Source: Aralia elata
Taxonomy: Eukaryota; Streptophyta; Magnoliopsida; Apiales; Araliaceae
Assembly (NCBI GenBank): GCA_034770075.1
Contig: CM068385.1
Coordinates: forward strand, 71,430,479 to 71,494,478
Reading direction: 5' to 3'
DNA length: 64,000 bases
Part shown: positions 24,149 through 37,200 of the stretch, piece by piece
Numbering within the stretch: the stretch's first letter is position 1
How the letters are laid out: every line of letters begins with the position of its first letter
Position numbers and translations under genes: made by a program
Notes under the pieces: generated by a model
The model's database searches: none
Told to the model about the DNA's origin: nothing
What the model saw: only the letters and a program-made list of their open reading frames with translations

Positions 24149-25982
24149 TGAAAAGTAGTATGCACACAAGCCAATCATATTTGATATGATGTAGCATATA
24201 CTTTGTAATCTTATTCGTTTATTAAAGGCATTTTACATTATCTACATAGTGCTGTTATATTAAATGTGATAAACCCATAGTTTTGAGCAATGCTTTTAAA
24301 ATCATGATGGTGATCATGCTAATGAGATCTACAATTCAAGATAGCTCACAAACTAAAATTGTTCCTAATCGTTGGATTACTAAAAAGGGGATTAGTGAAT
24401 CCGGATAGATTAGTACATACGTTGCTTGCTCTTATGAAGAGGATGATTGATCTCATAATCATTTGTGTGGAGACACTAAAGCAAATATGTAGGTGCTTAT
24501 TAGAGAATAAGTTCACTGAACGTGGCTTCGCTAAGGAATACCTAATGGAGTTTTACTCGCCTGTCAATAGGAATTCCTCTAGTGATAGTAGTACAAGTGA
24601 TCCTTGGACTTGAGATCATCATAGTATCTTGTGTATGATGAGTTATACTTTGACATGTCCCTTAAGACCCTTTAGGGTATATCAAAGGGTATGATTGGGG
24701 TATAATAAGTTATACATGGAGATAGGTGAATGATCAATAAAAGAATCTACCACTTCTAGTAAAAGGAGAGAATGTCCTATGTGATTCGATAAATGACGAC
24801 TCAGAAGTCTTTGGCCAAATCAGAATGAAATTAGAAAGGAGTTTCTAATTTGCATTAATCAGAGTTGTGCATTTCAGAATCGAAAATACATATAATTAAA
24901 TAAAATAAGAACTTGACAGTAATTCCATGTCTTATATTTAATTGGGACCACTGTATGGTAGAAGGATTGAATTGTACGGTAACTATTCACTGAAAGGTTC
25001 TTTTTGTGATTAATGTTGAAATCTATATTATCTGGAAAGTCGTTGATCGCTAAGGGGGCTTACCCTTATTGTAGAATGAATAATATTTATTTAAATGAAT
25101 TAAATAGTTTAATTTATTTATTTAAATAAGATTAGAATTGTTCTAAATGATTTATTCACAACCGGTTTAATATGGAGAACCTAAAGGGTCACAAACACCG
25201 CAAAAGGAAAATATTTATTTAAGAAGTAAATGGCATAATCGTAATAATAAGTTAAGTGTATTTAATTTAATCTATGGAGATAGAATAAATTAAATAACTT
25301 AATATTTATTATTTAATATTTTTGGAAATATTAAATATAAATTAATAAGAGGAGTCTTATTATTATTATTATTATTACTATTACTATTATATTAATTCCT
25401 AATAGGGATTGGGAATTAATTAATAGAAGTACTCTCTCATGAATTCCCTAATTGGATTAGGAGTTCAATTAATTAAAGGAGTTTAATTAAAATAAAAACC
25501 CTAATCCTAAATAGTTTAGGGAGGGTTCCCTATATCTATAAATAAGAGGAGTCCTTATCATAATTTAGGGTGAGACAATTTACACACTCTTCCATGAGAA
25601 TTGGAGAGAGAGAGTACTTACAATTTCTATAGAGATAGAAACTAGGGTTTTGCCAACACCCATCTTCTTGAACAACTATTATTCCTTGGTGGATCACCTC
25701 TAGAGGCCAAACACTTGGGTGGCTAACGTTGATCAAAGGAAGGAATTTAATCGGTGAAATTCAAGGAGAACGTGAAGGAATTGGAGGTGAACTTGTACCC
25801 GAGGAAGCACGGTTCTACGAGGGTATAATTTCTTAATCTCTATCTCTTTCGTTTAATTGATAATTGAGCACATGGATGATCATGGTGATGGTTTGTATGA
25901 AAATTTTAAAAATCCGTTTTATCGCGCTTCCGCACTATTTATGTAATTTGATTGCATATTCGCGCTATGTACAAACCTAACA
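24149..25982 (+). repeat. copia LTR, right end of copy B
   Basis: 1834 bp, from TGAAAAGTAG after the polypurine tract to CAAACCTAACA. This is the only complete + orientation LTR on this side of the gap, and it contains the terminal ~95 bp missing at 18944. The five bases after it, GACCA (25983-25987), are probably its target duplication. Confidence 0.92.
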
Positions 25983-26523
25983 GACCATTCACCTATCTCC
26001 ATGTGCAACTTATTATACCCAATTATACCCTTTGATATACCCTAAGGGTCTTAAGGGACATGTCAAATTATAACTTATCACACACAAGATACTATGATGA
26101 TTTCAAGTCCAAGGATCACTTGTACTACTATCACTAGAAGAATTTCTATTGACAGGCGAGTAAAACTCCATTAGGTATTCCTTAGCGAGCCACGTTCAGT
26201 GAACTTATTCTCTAATAAGCACCTACATACTTGCTTTAGTGTCTCCACATAAATGATTATGAGATCAATCATCCTCTTCATAAGAGCAAGCAACGTATGT
26301 ACTAATCTATCCGGATTCACTAATCCCTTTTTTAGTAATCCATCGATTAGGAACAATTTTAGTTTGTAAGCTATCTAGAATTTAGATCTCATTAGCATGA
26401 TCCCCATCATGATTCTAACAACACTATGTAGATAATGTAAAATGCCTTTAATAACCGAATAAGATTACAAAGTATATGCTACATCATATCAAATATGATT
26501 GGCTTGTGTGCATACTACTTTCA
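25983..26523 (-). repeat. copia LTR fragment on minus strand, interrupted by copy B
   Basis: It starts abruptly at GACCATTCACCTATCTCC, the sequence found inside the intact minus LTR at about 7862, and runs to the TTTCA terminus at 26523. It is therefore the outer part of an older minus-strand copia 5' LTR into which the + element inserted. The rest of that LTR and element should lie left of the window. Confidence 0.87.
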
Positions 26524-27738
26524 AAAACACCAAGGGGGCGGCTGGAACAAGTATTCTAACACATACTAACACTTCTAACATCAATTCTAGAGAGAGGGAG
26601 GCTTCCATAAACATCAAATTAAGAGCAAAAGTGCTACAATTCAAGGGAAAATCAACAAAGTTCAAGGAGCAAGAAGAGCAAGGAGTATCAAATCTTGAGG
26701 GAAAGCTAGAGAACAAGAATCAACCCATCAAGCAACCATTGAATATCTTCCTAAGTGGTTTTATCATTCTATCTCTAGTATTCTCTTCTTAATTTGTAAT
26801 TCCATCATGATGTATAGATCAAATTTGATGTTTATTATAATTCCCATGAACTAGAACTAATTTTCTAAGATTTCAATGGAACCCAATACATAGTTTGAAT
26901 TGAATGCTCTCTCTTTGATGTTGGTTAATTATTTGTGATTGGATATCATAATTTGTGCTTTATATATTAATTACCTAGCAAGTAATTACCTTGGGAACTT
27001 ATATGGAATTGAGAGAGGAAGTATAGGTTAAGATCTTGTTATGATATCATGTGAAAATTAGATATTCCTATGGGTAATTTATGAAATTAAGTGACGTGTG
27101 TTTTATTTATTACCCTCATGAATGGATAATTTGATTGTATTTAGGATAGACATATACCTAAATACCACATGTATCCTTTGGAGAATCCATGCTTAATGAT
27201 TTCTATTGCGAAAGTTGGTAATTGATGGAGTAGTTAATGAGATTTTGTGACATACACCTTACTAATTGTTCTTGATATGAGAATCTTGCTAGTGTTTAGA
27301 ATAGAGATATATCTATACACCGTAATGGAGAATACGTATTTGGACCATCGAGAGAGGCTCTAGACATACTAAGTGAATTTCTCCGGATAACAATTCTTGT
27401 GATTTAACTAGTTTGAAAAGAGAGAGTTAGGAAATTCAATATGAAGTGTTGGGGGGAAATTGCAATCTATAGACTTGTTAATTATTTGAATTTCATTATC
27501 TTTAATACTTTCTATAGTTTCTTTGGATTATTGGTCATCTTCATTGAATGCAAAAAACAACAAAAAACAAACTATCATTTGTTTAAATAAGATTGAGGTT
27601 TGATAAAAGGATTTGTACTTGGAAAAAATGTAGTAATAATTCCCTCGTGGGATCGTATACTCTACGTACTCTTTATTACTTGGTTGAACCGCTTATACTT
27701 GCGCGGTAACGTTGTTCGTTATATTAAATATCGGCACA
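26524..27738 (+). repeat. Athila-type 5' LTR, partial (first image)
   Basis: It begins at AAAACACCAAGGG, equivalent to 57672 in the complete 3' LTR, so about 716 bp of the LTR start are missing. Extra bases accumulate from about 27350 toward the gap compared with 42050-43232. The open stretch 26499-26792 inside it is a shadow. Confidence 0.88.
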
Positions 27739-27747
27739 TCAAGTTTT

Positions 27748-28127
27748 TGGCGCCGTTGCCGGGGGAATTATTTTTCTAGAGTGTTTTGTGTCCAAATATT
27801 TAGTCCATTAATTCAACATTAGTCCTTAATTTTAAACTTGTATAATAACATGTTGCTTTTAGTTTATTTTATCATTTATTTTTCCTGTTTTAAAATGCTA
27901 TCTTCCTTGTGCAAGGGTACACCAATGGTATGACTTTGAGTTTGATCAATGGTCGTACACGAGTATGACTCAACCAAATGGAAACTGGGATTGATGGACT
28001 CAATGTATTTTCTGCATTGTCAGCATATTGTTGAGACACTATCGAGGAAGGTTGGATGCCTTAGTTACAGAGAGCACTCAAAGGTATAGCTAAGCAGTGA
28101 CATATGATTATTGTGCTGACAATCACC
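27748..28127 (+). other. Athila-type primer site and gag start, cut by gap
   Basis: The primer site TGGCGCCGTTGCCGGGGG is at 27748-27765, followed by leader and the start of gag, which stops at the gap. It corresponds to 43242-43584 but has several inserted bases that break the reading frame. Those are probably sequence errors. Confidence 0.85.
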
Positions 28128-28227
28128 NNNNNNNNNNNNNNNNNNNNNNNNNNNNNNNNNNNNNNNNNNNNNNNNNNNNNNNNNNNNNNNNNNNNNNNNN
28201 NNNNNNNNNNNNNNNNNNNNNNNNNNN
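28128..28227. other. Assembly gap, 100 N
   Basis: Exactly 100 undetermined bases, the usual placeholder for a gap of unknown size. The last bases before it match 43584 and the first bases after it match 13220, so the flanks overlap. Confidence 0.99.
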
Positions 28228-28876
28228 TTGAACATGAATTATTGATTGGTGTTACAGGGACATAAAATTGGTGGTGATCCCTTTAAACTTATAGAAGATG
28301 GTAGATATTATAATCTACTTGACCTCTTCTAATGGATTGTTCGTAACTCCACTTTGCAGTTGTTTTGTTGTTGAACAAATATACTATCTTTAAATCTCTG
28401 ATTTTAATATTGTTTGAAGACTAAAGATAATTTTTATTCTTCATTTAATCTTAGAATCATGAAATTTCTTACTGGGCTAAATTGAGACACACCCATTTTC
28501 AGTTTTGTCCCATTCTCATAAAAGGAAAATGTAGCCTGCGACTAGCCGAGGAGTGGAGTTAATGTCTCGAGTTATTGGTTGTCCTCATCGAGGTTATAGC
28601 ATAGTTTTAATAATAATTGTAGTGGAGACTTAAAACATGTGTTTGCCGTCTTTAGGTTTACGGCATTGTATATAATTTGGGTTTGGATACTGTGGTAACC
28701 ATACTGGATACGATATTTGTATGGAAAGTCACAGTATGTGTGTGGTCCGTAATTTTGCAACACAAATATTAGTTGTAAATGGGAAAAATTCGTATTTGTA
28801 TTTTATTTGTATTTTTGTAGAATGTTATCAGGCGACTCAAAATGTGGTTGTGTGGACCTATTTTGGGGGCGTCACA
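28228..28876 (+). repeat. End of solo LTR (second image)
   Basis: It corresponds to 13220-13824 and ends GGGGGCGTCACA, followed by ATTAT at 28877-28881 and integrase sequence, the same insertion junction as in the first image. Small insertions are scattered through it. Confidence 0.88.
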
Positions 28877-28881
28877 ATTAT

Positions 28882-28974
28882 CATCAGTGAAAGTAAAAAA
28901 ATAAGAATAGCCCTTACCTCGTGCAATCGTTGTCATAGGTCCACATAACGTCTGTGTGTACCAAACGGTTGTGT

Positions 28975-29016
<42 letters not shown>

Positions 29017-30690
29017 CGGGGGGGGGGGGGGGGGCGGGGGGGGGGGTTTTAATAGAATAAAGGGGGGGGGGGGGGGGGGGGGGGGGGGGTGGGAGTATTA
29101 GAGGTTAAGAGGAATAAGGGTGAAAGTCTTTGGGGTGGGTGGATGAGGTAACCACTGAGACAAGATTCACAAGTTGGATATGAATTCGTACATCAGATAG
29201 CTCTAAAAGCCCATCTTTATGGCAACTTGGGATAATCTTGTTTCATTGATATGACCGAGTCTACAAGTGCCACTATAGGTATTAATTAACACATCATCGT
29301 TCTTTTTCTTTTCTTAGTTTGGTTCAAATTTGAAGTATATTTTCATGTACAAGCTCAAGTATGTAAAGTCCATTCAGTAAATTGCCAACACCATCATAAA
29401 ACACTTTTATTATAAATAGAACAACTGTTGTTCTTTTATTATAATATTCAAAACCATGCCATATCCAATACAGAAAATGAAATAATGTTTCTAATGAGTG
29501 TTGGAACATAATAACAGTTAAAATTTTTTTTTAAAAAACTAATGAACTTGCCCGAAGGCATTGCTTAAACAATTAAGTCCCCTACAGCCAATGCATCAAC
29601 CTTTTACTCCATTTCCCAACTCGTAGGACAACTTCATCCTTGTTCAGCTTCCTACTTCTGCATAGTCCCTGCATAATATTACATATGTGAGAAACTACAG
29701 CCCGGTAATCCCAATACCCAAGTAAAATTATGACTTTCAGAAAAATTAATTTCAAATCATGAACAAACCTAGATCACGAAGTCGAAGCCTTTCTCCAAGC
29801 TTCTTTTGGCCTGCAAGATACTCCTTGCGGGTTTTTTCATCTTTCCAATGTCCCGGCTTATTGGCAATGGTAGCAAATTCCTTTGCTATCTGGATCAGGT
29901 TTCTTTTTATCCTTTCTCTTCGCCTTGCCCTTTAGCCTTCTTGTCTTTCTTCTTTTCAGTAAGATACCTTGGGCCTCTTCCTTTTCTTGGAAGAATCATC
30001 CACTAGTAAGACTTGGTTCTGGTTGGATGAGAAAGTGTCCTTCAGCAGTTTTCAGCATGTTAAGTAACTCAGGCAAGCTGACGTCCAACTTATTCATGTG
30101 AAAATTCACAACAAATTGTGAGAAGGTGTCCGGGAGTGACTGCAAAGATCAAATCTTGGCTAAACTCCCCATCCATCCACGAACCCACGCTGTCCAAGTT
30201 GTTCAATCCAAATTGATCCTTCTTAAGGACATGAGTCTTCAACAGCAGTGCCCTCGGTCCCATACGAGATCGGGAAGAGCTCCTTAGATATCTGATATCT
30301 AGCAGTCCTACTTATTGCTCACCATACAACTCGTTGAGGTGCAGCAATATAGTGCGGAGCATCCATAGTTTCATGCTGAAGCTGAAGCTCCGTTACTCAT
30401 GGATGCGAGGCATGATACATTGAGCCAAGATTGCATCATCTTGCCACTTTCTAAAAGTAGCAAATCTCGTTCCTCAGAGGCTGTTCCTGCAACACTTGCA
30501 GGGATCTGGCGAATTTAGGACATACGAAATCTTTTCAGTAGTGAGAACAATTCTCAGATTCCTATAAACCAGTCCGTATAATTCCGGCCGTCCGGTCAGT
30601 TTGTATAGCATCAAGTATGCTACGCAGTGATAGTGAGTTTGATATTTTTAAATTCTATACCATGTGAAAATAGACAACATTTTAGCATAC
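28882..30690 (-). pseudogene. copia gag-PR-INT of minus element (second image)
   Basis: It matches 13830-15430 in order, including the protease and zinc-knuckle region and the gag start, but nearly every 20-40 bp has an extra or altered base. A poly-G block (28977-29089) replaces part of integrase. No useful frame survives. Read the gene from 13825-15430 instead. Confidence 0.85.
28977..29155. repeat. Poly-G block with junk flank, likely sequence artefact
   Basis: G runs at 28977-29046 (two C interruptions) and 29062-29089, then G-rich unmatched sequence to about 29155. In the first image the same place (about 13908-13976) is ordinary integrase sequence. No biological repeat is implied. Confidence 0.85.
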
Positions 30691-32330
30691 ATCCATATTA
30701 ATTAATTACCAAATAAAATTAGAGTCTTTATTTTAAATTGGTATCTCACACTATTTTCATCAAACTAAATTACCCTCATTATATTAGTTCGGCAATTCTA
30801 ATTAAAGATTTGCTAGGGAGATTAAGGTTCCCATTTCAAATGTATATAGCCTTGTGTGACACAACAAACGATTAATATAAATAAAATAGGTAGACAACTA
30901 TTGTCAATTACATCACTATGTAACTCCTTGTATTTTGCCTCTTAGATTATTTTGATCAAGTGTGACACACTCCGAATCAAAATTATCCCAATTAAGTTTC
31001 ACCCTAAGCACTTCCATATATTCGAAAGAAAAACACTGTCCTTAGTGTGACACAACACCCACAAAACAGCAATCGTTCAGTCTAATTACTTGTGTGACAC
31101 AAAACAAAACATCATCGTTCACATCTATTGCTTTACCATGCTAAGAAAGGCGACGTTCGATATTCCAAATATCTTTGAACGCTTAAGACTTAAATATATT
31201 ACTTTGAGGGGTTTGTTATTATTAGTCTCATCTTGTTTAGCGCGCATGCAAATATATATATAAAAAATACGCGCTCATATTATTTTACATGCGAAGCATG
31301 TTGAGTAATATAATAATATATATATATATAGTAAGCATGCACATATAGAATACTATATTTTACACCCCGATTGATTTTGGACTTTTATTCTAGTTTGGTT
31401 CACCTAGAGCCCACCAAGTGAACCAAAAGGTCAAACCTAGGGTGCAATAATTAAATTTAAGATAACTATTACATTTAAACCCGACTCCAATACAAAAACG
31501 GGTCTTCAAGCGCAGCCTTGCTCCTTTGTCTCCAATTCTTCAAATATTAATTCTAACGAGTCCTATTACATAAACTATTTACATTAAATAGAAACCTTTG
31601 ATGCAACAGTCAAAGGGAAGTAACAATTGGAGGGAGATAGAATTTACATTTAAGGAAAAATTAGAGAAGACAAGTAACGCAGACCCCATTTATAAAAATC
31701 CATTTCATTCAAGCATCCACTAAAATAAATCCAAATCACAACATTGGTCAATAGTCCAGAATCAATCCCCTATTTTATTAATCATACATATCGCTATATG
31801 TATCAATAAATAACATTCAACTCAGGAATAATAAAACAATTCCATATATGCATTGATAATCAATTAATGAGCAAAAGTTTTGCTAATAGTTAGTTTTGAA
31901 ACAAAATAAACCCTTTATTTTTAATCAAACACACCAAATCCAAATTAAACTCCTTTATAAATTTTAGCAATCTGTAATCCTATTTTCCAGATAAAATAAA
32001 CTCATTTATTTTAAACTTTTATCAATTAAAAAAAACCATTTATTTTTAATTGAGAAAAATAAAATTTTTCAAGTTCTGGACACCGGCGCGCCTGCGCTCT
32101 AATTGAAACTAGGAGCGGCGCGGCCCAGCGCTGCACCCCAGGAAACGTTTTCTGGGTTAGGGCGCGGCCTGCGCTCGCAGAATGAACTGGAAGCGGCGCG
32201 GCCTCGCGCCGCGATGCAGAATCAGAAAAAATTTTCTTGCCCAAAAATTCGAAACGTTTTCACATATCAATTCATAACATGGAATCATCAAGATCGAATA
32301 ATTAAAGCACATGATTAGGCTCTGATACCA
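30691..32330 (-). other. copia leader and primer site (second image)
   Basis: It corresponds to 15431-17010. The primer site GGCTCTGATACCA is intact at 32318-32330. All four GCGCGGCCGCGC palindromes are altered here by one or two inserted or changed bases (about 32085-32215). Confidence 0.85.
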
Positions 32331-32332
32331 CT

Positions 32333-34256
32333 AGTTAGGTTTGTATAATGACGCGAGCATGCAATCAAATTACATAAATAAGATGCGGAAAGCGCGATAA
32401 AACAATTTTTAAAATTTTATACAAACCCATCACCAATGATCGATCAATGTGCTCAATTAACGATATAAACGAAAGAGAATGAGAATAAGAAATTTATACC
32501 CTCGTAGAACTAAGCTTCCTTGGGTACAAGTTCAACTCCTAGTCCTTCGTGTTCTCCTCGAATGCTGCAGTGTGAATTCCTTCCTTTGATCAACCGTTAG
32601 ACCACCCCAAGTGTTTTGGCCTCTAGAGGAGATCCACCAAGGAAGAACAAGTATTCAAGAAGTTTGGGTATTTGACAAAAACCCTAGTTTCTATCTCTAA
32701 TAGAAATTCGAAAGTAAACTCGCACAATCTAATGCAAGAGTGTGCCAAACCCTAATCTATGATAAAACCCATCTTATTCTAGATGTAGGAATCAAACCCT
32801 TTCCCTACACTATTTAGGATTTAGGGTTTGTATAATAATTATACTCCTTTAATTAATAATGCTCCTAATCCAATTAGGAATCCATGGGAGAGTACTTTCT
32901 ATTAATTATTTCCCAATCCCTATTAGGTATTAAATAATAGTAAAAGTAATAATCATAATTTTTTGTTTTTTGGTGGTTTTTTTTTTTGTGTTTTTAAAAC
33001 TCCTCTGATTAATTTATATTTAATCTTACAAAAATATTAAATAATAAATATTAAGCTATTTAATTTATTCTATCTCCATAGACTAAAAGTAAATACACTT
33101 AACTTATTATTACAATTATGCCATTTACTTCTTAAATAAATATTTTCCCTTTGCGGTGTGACCCTTTAGGTTCTCCATATTAAACCGTTTTGTTAATAAA
33201 TCAATTAAGAACAATTCTAATCTTATTTTAAATAAATAAATTAAACTATTTAATTCATTTAAATAAATTAACATTTATTCTACAATAAGGGTAAGCCCCC
33301 TTAGCGATCAACGACTTTCCAGATATTATAGCTTTCAACATTAATCACAAAAGAACCTTTGAGTAGATAGTTACCAGTACAATTCAATCCTTCTACCTTA
33401 CATTGGCCCAATTAAATATAAGACCATGGAATTACTGTCAAGTCTTATTTTATTTAATTATATTTATTATCGATTCCCAAATGGCACAACTCTAATTAAT
33501 GCAAATTAGAAACTCCTTTCTAAATTTCATTCTGCGCCTTGGCCAATGACTACTGAGTTATCATTTATCGAATCACATTAGGACATTCACATCTTTTACA
33601 AGACGAGGTAGATTCTTTGTTGATCATTCACCTATCTCCATGTATAACTAATTATACCCAATCATACCCTTTGATATACAATATGGTCTTAAGGGACAGG
33701 TCAAAGTATACCTCATCAGACACAAGATACTATGATGATCTCAAGTCCAAGGATCACTTGTACTACTATCACTAAAGGAATTCCTATTGACAAACTTGAT
33801 AGCGAGTAAAACTCCATTAGAGTATTCCTTAGCGAGTCACGTACAGTGAACTTATTCTCTACTCTAATAAGCACCTACATACTTGCTTATTTATTGGGGG
33901 GTCTCCACACAAATGAATATGAGATCAATCATCCTCTTCCCAAGAGCCAAAGCAACGAATGATACTAATTCTATCCGGATTCACTAATCCCCAAGTTTAG
34001 AAATCCAACGATTAGGAAACAATTTTAGTTTGTGAGCTAATCTTGAATTTAGATCTCATTAGCATGATCACCATCCATGATTCTAAAAGCATTGCTCAAA
34101 ACTATGGGTTTATCACATTTAATATAAAAGCACTATGTAGATAATATAAAATGCCTTTTAAGAAAACCAATTCCTGTATTAATAAATGAATAAGATTCAC
34201 AAAGTATTATGCTACATCATATCAATTATAATTGGCTTGTGTGCATACTACTTTCA
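32333..34256 (-). repeat. 5' LTR of minus copia element (second image)
   Basis: 1924 bp against 1828 bp in the first image. The terminal TGTTAGG reads AGTTAGG. Local junk includes a T/G-rich stretch at about 32958-32995 and a TTATTGGGGGG insertion near 33890. It ends TTTCA followed by AACTT. Confidence 0.87.
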
Positions 34257-37200
34257 AACTTGTACCCGAGGAAGCACGGTTCTACTAGGAGTATAATTTC
34301 TTAATCTCTAACTCTTTCGGTTTAATTGATAATTGATTCAATGGATGATCATGGAGATCGGTTTATTTGAACTTGAAATTGGATACTAAGTTGAACTAGA
34401 ATGAAGGAGTTTTATTCATATATGAGAATCTGATTCCATGTTTCCTAGAATAAAGGAGTGTTATTCACATATGAGAATAGGATTCCATAGTTTCCTTAAA
34501 AAATAAAGATGTTTATATTTGATAAGGAATAGGAATCTCAACATATTTTTATTTTCCATCCAACAATTTTAAGTTAAAAAAAATGAGTTTGTTTGTGAAC
34601 TTGAAATTGGATTCCCATGTTAATTAAAATAAAAGAGTTTATTTTGGATCTGGGAATTTGAGATTAAAAATAAAAAGAGTTTTATTTTAATATTCAAAAT
34701 ATGGATAAAATAAAATAAATAAGTTTATTATGATTTAAAATTTTGATCACAAATAAGGAGTTTATATTTTTTGTTTCAAAATTGGATTTTTAGTAAAACG
34801 TTTTAATTGCACATTAAATGATAATCAATGCCAATATAAGGAATGATTTTATTAATCATGAGATGAAATGTTATTTATTGATACACTATGGAGATAATAG
34901 TAAATGAATAATAAATAAAGGGATTGATTATGGACCTACTGACCAATGTGTGATTGGATTTATTTTTAGGTGGATGCTTGACATGAATGAGATTATTATA
35001 AAATGGGGGTCCTGCGTACCAATTCTGTCTTCCTCTAATTTTTCTATAATGTAAAATTCTATCTCCCTCCTATGTACTTCCCCTTGACTGCTGATCACGG
35101 TTTCTATTTTAATTGTAAATAGTTTATGTTATGAGGTTTCGAGAGTTTAGAATTACTTTGAGAGAAATGGCAGAACAAAAGGAGCAAGAGAGCGCTTGAA
35201 GACCGCCCGTTTGTAATGGCAGCCCCGCGGGTTTTAAATGTAGTAGTTATATTTAAATTTTGTTCTTGCAAACCCTAGGTTTGACCCTTTTTGGTTCACT
35301 TGGTGGCTCCTAGTGAACCAAACTAGGAAATAAAACTCCATAATCAATCCGGGTAGAATATCATATTCTATATGTGCATGCTTACTATGTATATATTATA
35401 TATTATAGCAACATTGCGTCGCATGTTTAATAATATGACGCGTATTTTATATTTATATGTGACATTGGTGCGCGCTAAACAAGATGAGACAAATAATAAT
35501 AAACCCCTCAAAGCAATAATATTAACGATCCTAAGCGTTCAAAAGATATTTGGGAATATCGAATCGTTGCCTTCTAGCATGGTAAAGCCAATAGGAGGTA
35601 TTAAAATATTTAAATATGAGTTTTGTTGGTGTCCACACAAGGCCAAGTAATTTAAATATTTAAGATGTTGCTTTTATCACATTTGATGCTTATACATAGA
35701 CTGAACGATGTTGTTTTGTTGTGTCACACAAGGGACCAAGTGTTTTTTCTTTCGAATATATGGAAGTGCTAGGTTGGGACTTAACTTGGATTAATTTTTG
35801 ATTCGGAATGTGTTCCACCACTTGATCAAAATGAAATCTAAGAGGCAAATTAAAAGGAGTTACATAGTGATGTAATTGACAATAGTTATCTACCTATTTA
35901 TTTATATATCGTTTGTTTGTGTCACACAAGGCTATATACATTTGAAATGGGATCCTTGTTCTCACTAGCAAATCTTTAATTAGATTTGCCGAACTGTATA
36001 TTGAGGGTAATATAGTTTGATGAAAATAGTGGGAGATACCAATTTAAAATAAAGACCTAATTTATTTTGGTAATTAATTAAAATGAATGTATGCTAAAAT
36101 GTTGTTAAAATTACAAATTCATTTATAGAATTTTACAATGTCTAATTCACTATCACTGCGGAGCATATTAGATGCTAATTAACCGGACCGAAATTATACG
36201 GACTAGTTAAGGAATTTGAGAAAAGTTCTCAACGGCTGAAAAGCTATCTTATGTCCTTAATATGCCTATCCCTGCAATGGTTGCAGACAATGCCTCAGAG
36301 GAAGAGATTGCTACTTTTAGAAAGTGGCAAGATGATGCACAGTTTGGCTCAATGCATCATGCTCGCATCCATGAGTAACAAGCTTCAGCGTCAGCATGAA
36401 AACTATGGATGCTCCTACTGGACTCCGGCACCTTCAAGGAGTTGAAGGGTGAGGAAAGTAGGACTATTAGATATCAGATATCTAGGGAGCTCTTCCGATC
36501 TAGAATTACCAATGGCACTACAGTAACAGACATATGTCCTAAAAATGATCAATATGATTGAACAATTGGGACAACTGGGTTTTAATGGATGGAGAGATGA
36601 TCCAAGATTTGATCTTGCAATCACTTCGAGACTCTTTCTCACAAAATTGTTCTGAATTTCCACATGAACAAGCTATATGTCAGCCTGCCTGAGTTGCTTA
36701 AACATGTTGAAAACTGTAAGAGTCACTTTCCAACCAAGAAAGACCAAGTCTTACTGGTAGATGTTTCTTCCAGGAAGCGGAAGAGGGCCAAAGGATCTTC
36801 TTAAAAGAAGAACAATTCAAAGAAGGTAAATGGAAAGGCAAAAACAAAGGACAATAAGAACAAGACTAATGCAGATAGCAAAGGAGTTTGCTTCCACTGC
36901 AATAAGCCTGGATACTAGAAAGGAAATTGTAAGGAGAATCTTAAAGAGGCTAACCAGAAGAAGCTTAGTGAAACTTCGGTTACAAATATGGGTTTGTTCA
37001 TGATTGAAATAAAATAATTTTTTCTATAAGTTAAGGTTCTACTTGGGTATTGGATACCGGCTGTAGTTCTCACGTATGCAATCCAATGCAGAGACTAAGC
37101 AGAAGTAGAAAGCTAAACAAAGTAGTAATCTTATGTGTTGTAATGGAGCAAAGGTTGCTACATTAACCATAGGAACTTATAGTTTAGCATTGCCTACAGG

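Larger units (their letters stand above)
18945..25982 (+). mobile_element. Decayed Ty1/copia element, copy B
   Basis: Near-duplicate of copy A: position 1 of the window corresponds to about 19082. It has leader, gag, pol and a full LTR ending CAAACCTAACA at 25982. It shares copy A's stops (for example TAA after ILDAN and the stop in the zinc knuckle), so duplication followed decay. From about 22200 onward it has scattered extra bases compared with copy A and with 37700-41500, which looks like sequence error near a contig end. Confidence 0.9.
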
